DNA from: Blepharisma stoltei
Taxonomy: Eukaryota > Ciliophora > Heterotrichea > Heterotrichida > Blepharismidae
Assembly: GCA_914767885.1 (NCBI GenBank)
Contig: CAJZBQ010000041.1
Span: 860,528-924,527 of the forward strand
DNA: 64,000 bases
Direction: 5' to 3'
How positions within the stretch are numbered: the stretch's first letter is position 1; the number at the start of each line of letters is the position of its first letter. The translations under genes and the position numbers were made by a program. Below are positions 62,551-64,000 of the stretch, one piece after another. The notes under the pieces were generated by a model. The model ran no database searches and had not been told where the DNA came from. It saw nothing but the letters and a program-made list of their open reading frames with translations.

Positions 62551-64000
62551 TGTTAGGGTGTTAGGGTGTTAGGGTGTTAGGGTGTTAGGGTGTTAGGGTG
62601 TTAGGTGTTAGGGTGTTAGGGTGTTAGGGTGTTAGGGTGTTAGGGTGTTAGGGTGTTAGGGTGTTAGGGTGTTAGGGTGTTAGGGTGTTAGGGTGTTAGG
62701 GTGTTAGGGTGTTAGGGTGTTAGGGTGTTAGGGTGTTAGGGTGTTAGGGTGTTAGGGTGTTAGGGTGTTAGGGTGTTAGGGTGTTAGGGTGTTAGGGTGT
62801 TAGGGTGTTAGGGTGTTAGGGTGTTAGGGTGTTAGGGTGTTAGGGTGTTAGGGTGTTAGGGTGTTAGGGTGTTAGGGTGTTAGGGTGTTAGGGTGTTAGG
62901 GTGTTAGGGTGTTAGGGTGTTAGGGTGTTAGGGTGTTAGGGTGTTAGGGTGTTAGGGTGTTAGGGTGTTAGGGTGTTAGGGTGTTAGGGTGTTAGGGTGT
63001 TAGGGTGTTAGGGTGTTAGGGTGTTAGGGGTGTTAGGGGTGTTAGGGTGTTAGGGTGTTAGGGTGTTAGGGTGTTAGGGTGTTAGGGTGTTAGGGTGTTA
63101 GGGTGTTAGGGTGTTAGGGTGTTAGGGTGTTAGGGTGTTAGGGTGTTAGGGTGTTAGGGTGTTAGGGTGTTAGGGTGTTAGGGTGTTAGGGTGTTAGGGT
63201 GTTAGGGTGTTAGGGTGTTAGGGTGTTAGGGTGTTAGGGTGTTAGGGTGTTAGGGTGTTAGGGTGTTAGGGTGTTAGGGTGTTAGGGTGTTAGGGTGTTA
63301 GGGTGTTAGGGTGTTAGGGTGTTAGGGTGTTAGGGTGTTAGGGTGTTAGGGTGTTAGGGTGTTAGGGTGTTAGGGTGTTAGGGTGTTAGGGTGTTAGGGT
63401 GTTAGGGTGTTAGGGTGTTAGGGTGTTAGGGTGTTAGGGTGTTAGGGTGTTAGGGTGTTAGGGTGTTAGGGTGTTAGGGTGTTAGGGTGTTAGGGTGTTA
63501 GGGTGTTAGGGTGTTAGGGTGTTAGGGTGTTAGGGTGTTAGGGTGTTAGGGTGTTAGGGTGTTAGGGTGTAGGTGTTAGGGTGTTAGGGTGTTAGGGTGT
63601 TAGGGTGTTAGGGTGTTAGGGTGTTAGGGTGTTAGGGTGTTAGGGTGTTAGGGTGTTAGGGTGTTAGGGTGTTAGGGTGTTAGGGTGTTAGGGTGTTAGG
63701 GTGTTAGGGTGTTAGGGTGTTAGGGTGTTAGGGTGTTAGGGTGTTAGGGTGTTAGGGTGTTAGGGTGTTAGGGTGTTAGGGTGTTAGGGTGTTAGGGTGT
63801 TAGGGTGTTAGGGTGTTAGGGTGTTAGGGTGTTAGGGTGTTAGGGTGTTAGGGTGTTAGGGTGTTAGGGTGTTAGGGTGTTAGGGTGTTAGGGTGTTAGG
63901 GTGTTAGGGTGTTAGGGTGTTAGGGTGTTAGGGTGTTAGGGTGTTAGGGTGTTAGGGTGTTAGGGTGTTAGGGTGTTTAGGGTGTTAGGGTGTTAGGGTT
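62551..64000 (+). repeat. Telomere, (TGTTAGGG)n, about 1.45 kb
   Basis: About 180 tandem copies of the 8-bp unit TGTTAGGG run to the window's end, with the G-rich strand pointing outward as at a chromosome's right end. This is the unit known for heterotrich ciliates. Variants are few: a 7-bp unit near 62600, two 9-bp units (TGTTAGGGG) at about 63022-63039, a TGTAGG near 63569 and TGTTTAGGG near 63975. Confidence 0.98.

Noticed and set aside
62551-64000. CRISPR or satellite array
   Set aside because: An 8-bp TGTTAGGG unit without spacers at a sequence end is a telomere.

Overview
The window looks like germline (micronuclear-type) DNA of a heterotrich ciliate, most likely Blepharisma or a close relative. 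Four things seen in the sequence point there. (1) TGA sits in frame at conserved tryptophan positions (for example in PP1 and in two tandem DUF229 paralogues), while TAA and TAG are the stops. (2) Introns are only 15 nt long. (3) The right end is about 1.45 kb of TGTTAGGG repeats, the heterotrich telomere unit (CCCTAACA on the other strand). (4) Nearly every long gene is cut by non-coding, mostly AT-rich segments bounded by TA dinucleotides, whose removal restores one reading frame; these are internal eliminated sequences (IESs). The species name is an inference.

Layout. 0-5 kb: calreticulin, two hypothetical genes and a DUF229 sulfatase-like gene. 6-17 kb: a second DUF229 gene, coiled-coil proteins, a CCR4-type nuclease (EEP family), an RNase P/MRP Rpp20 (POP7) subunit and the actin-related protein ARP4. 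17.9-30 kb: a decayed hybrid-kinase fragment, APC5 (anaphase-promoting complex subunit 5) and two full hybrid histidine kinases. 30-43 kb: PP1 catalytic subunit, hypothetical genes, an SNF7/CHMP4 ESCRT-III subunit and a 1207-residue C2-domain protein resembling centriolar C2CD3. 43-55 kb: a CECR2/RSF1-like chromatin protein, a membrane protein, two tandem aldo-keto reductases, and a protein ending in a truncated-globin domain. 55-62 kb: one very large SF1 (UvrD/TRANK1-like) helicase. 62.55-64 kb: telomere.

Three classes of insertion are superimposed on the genes. Short IESs (about 60-125 bp) lie between TA dinucleotides. Longer MITE-like IESs (about 230-560 bp) have termini related to TAACTCCCC, or are hairpins with TATAGCCC ends. 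SINE-like retroelements (about 110-650 bp) often begin AAAATGG, end in short tandem repeats such as (TTAGT)n, (TAATG)n or (AATCTT)n, and are flanked by 9-16 bp target-site duplications. Almost all insertions lie in exons. In every clear genic case the duplicated target holds a TA, and cutting from TA to TA restores the frame of the host gene: a histidine kinase of 705 aa after four removals, the C2 protein of 1207 aa after four, the globin fusion of 703 aa after three. In the globin gene a 609-bp SINE sits inside what would otherwise be a 65-bp IES.

The genes are ordinary housekeeping and signalling genes, closely packed on both strands, with no operon logic. The biological interest is in how the interruptions are made compatible with expression. 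IES and SINE boundaries were inferred by reading frames across gaps and comparing paralogues by eye; nothing was searched or aligned by computer. A few single-base frameshifts at homopolymers look like assembly errors.
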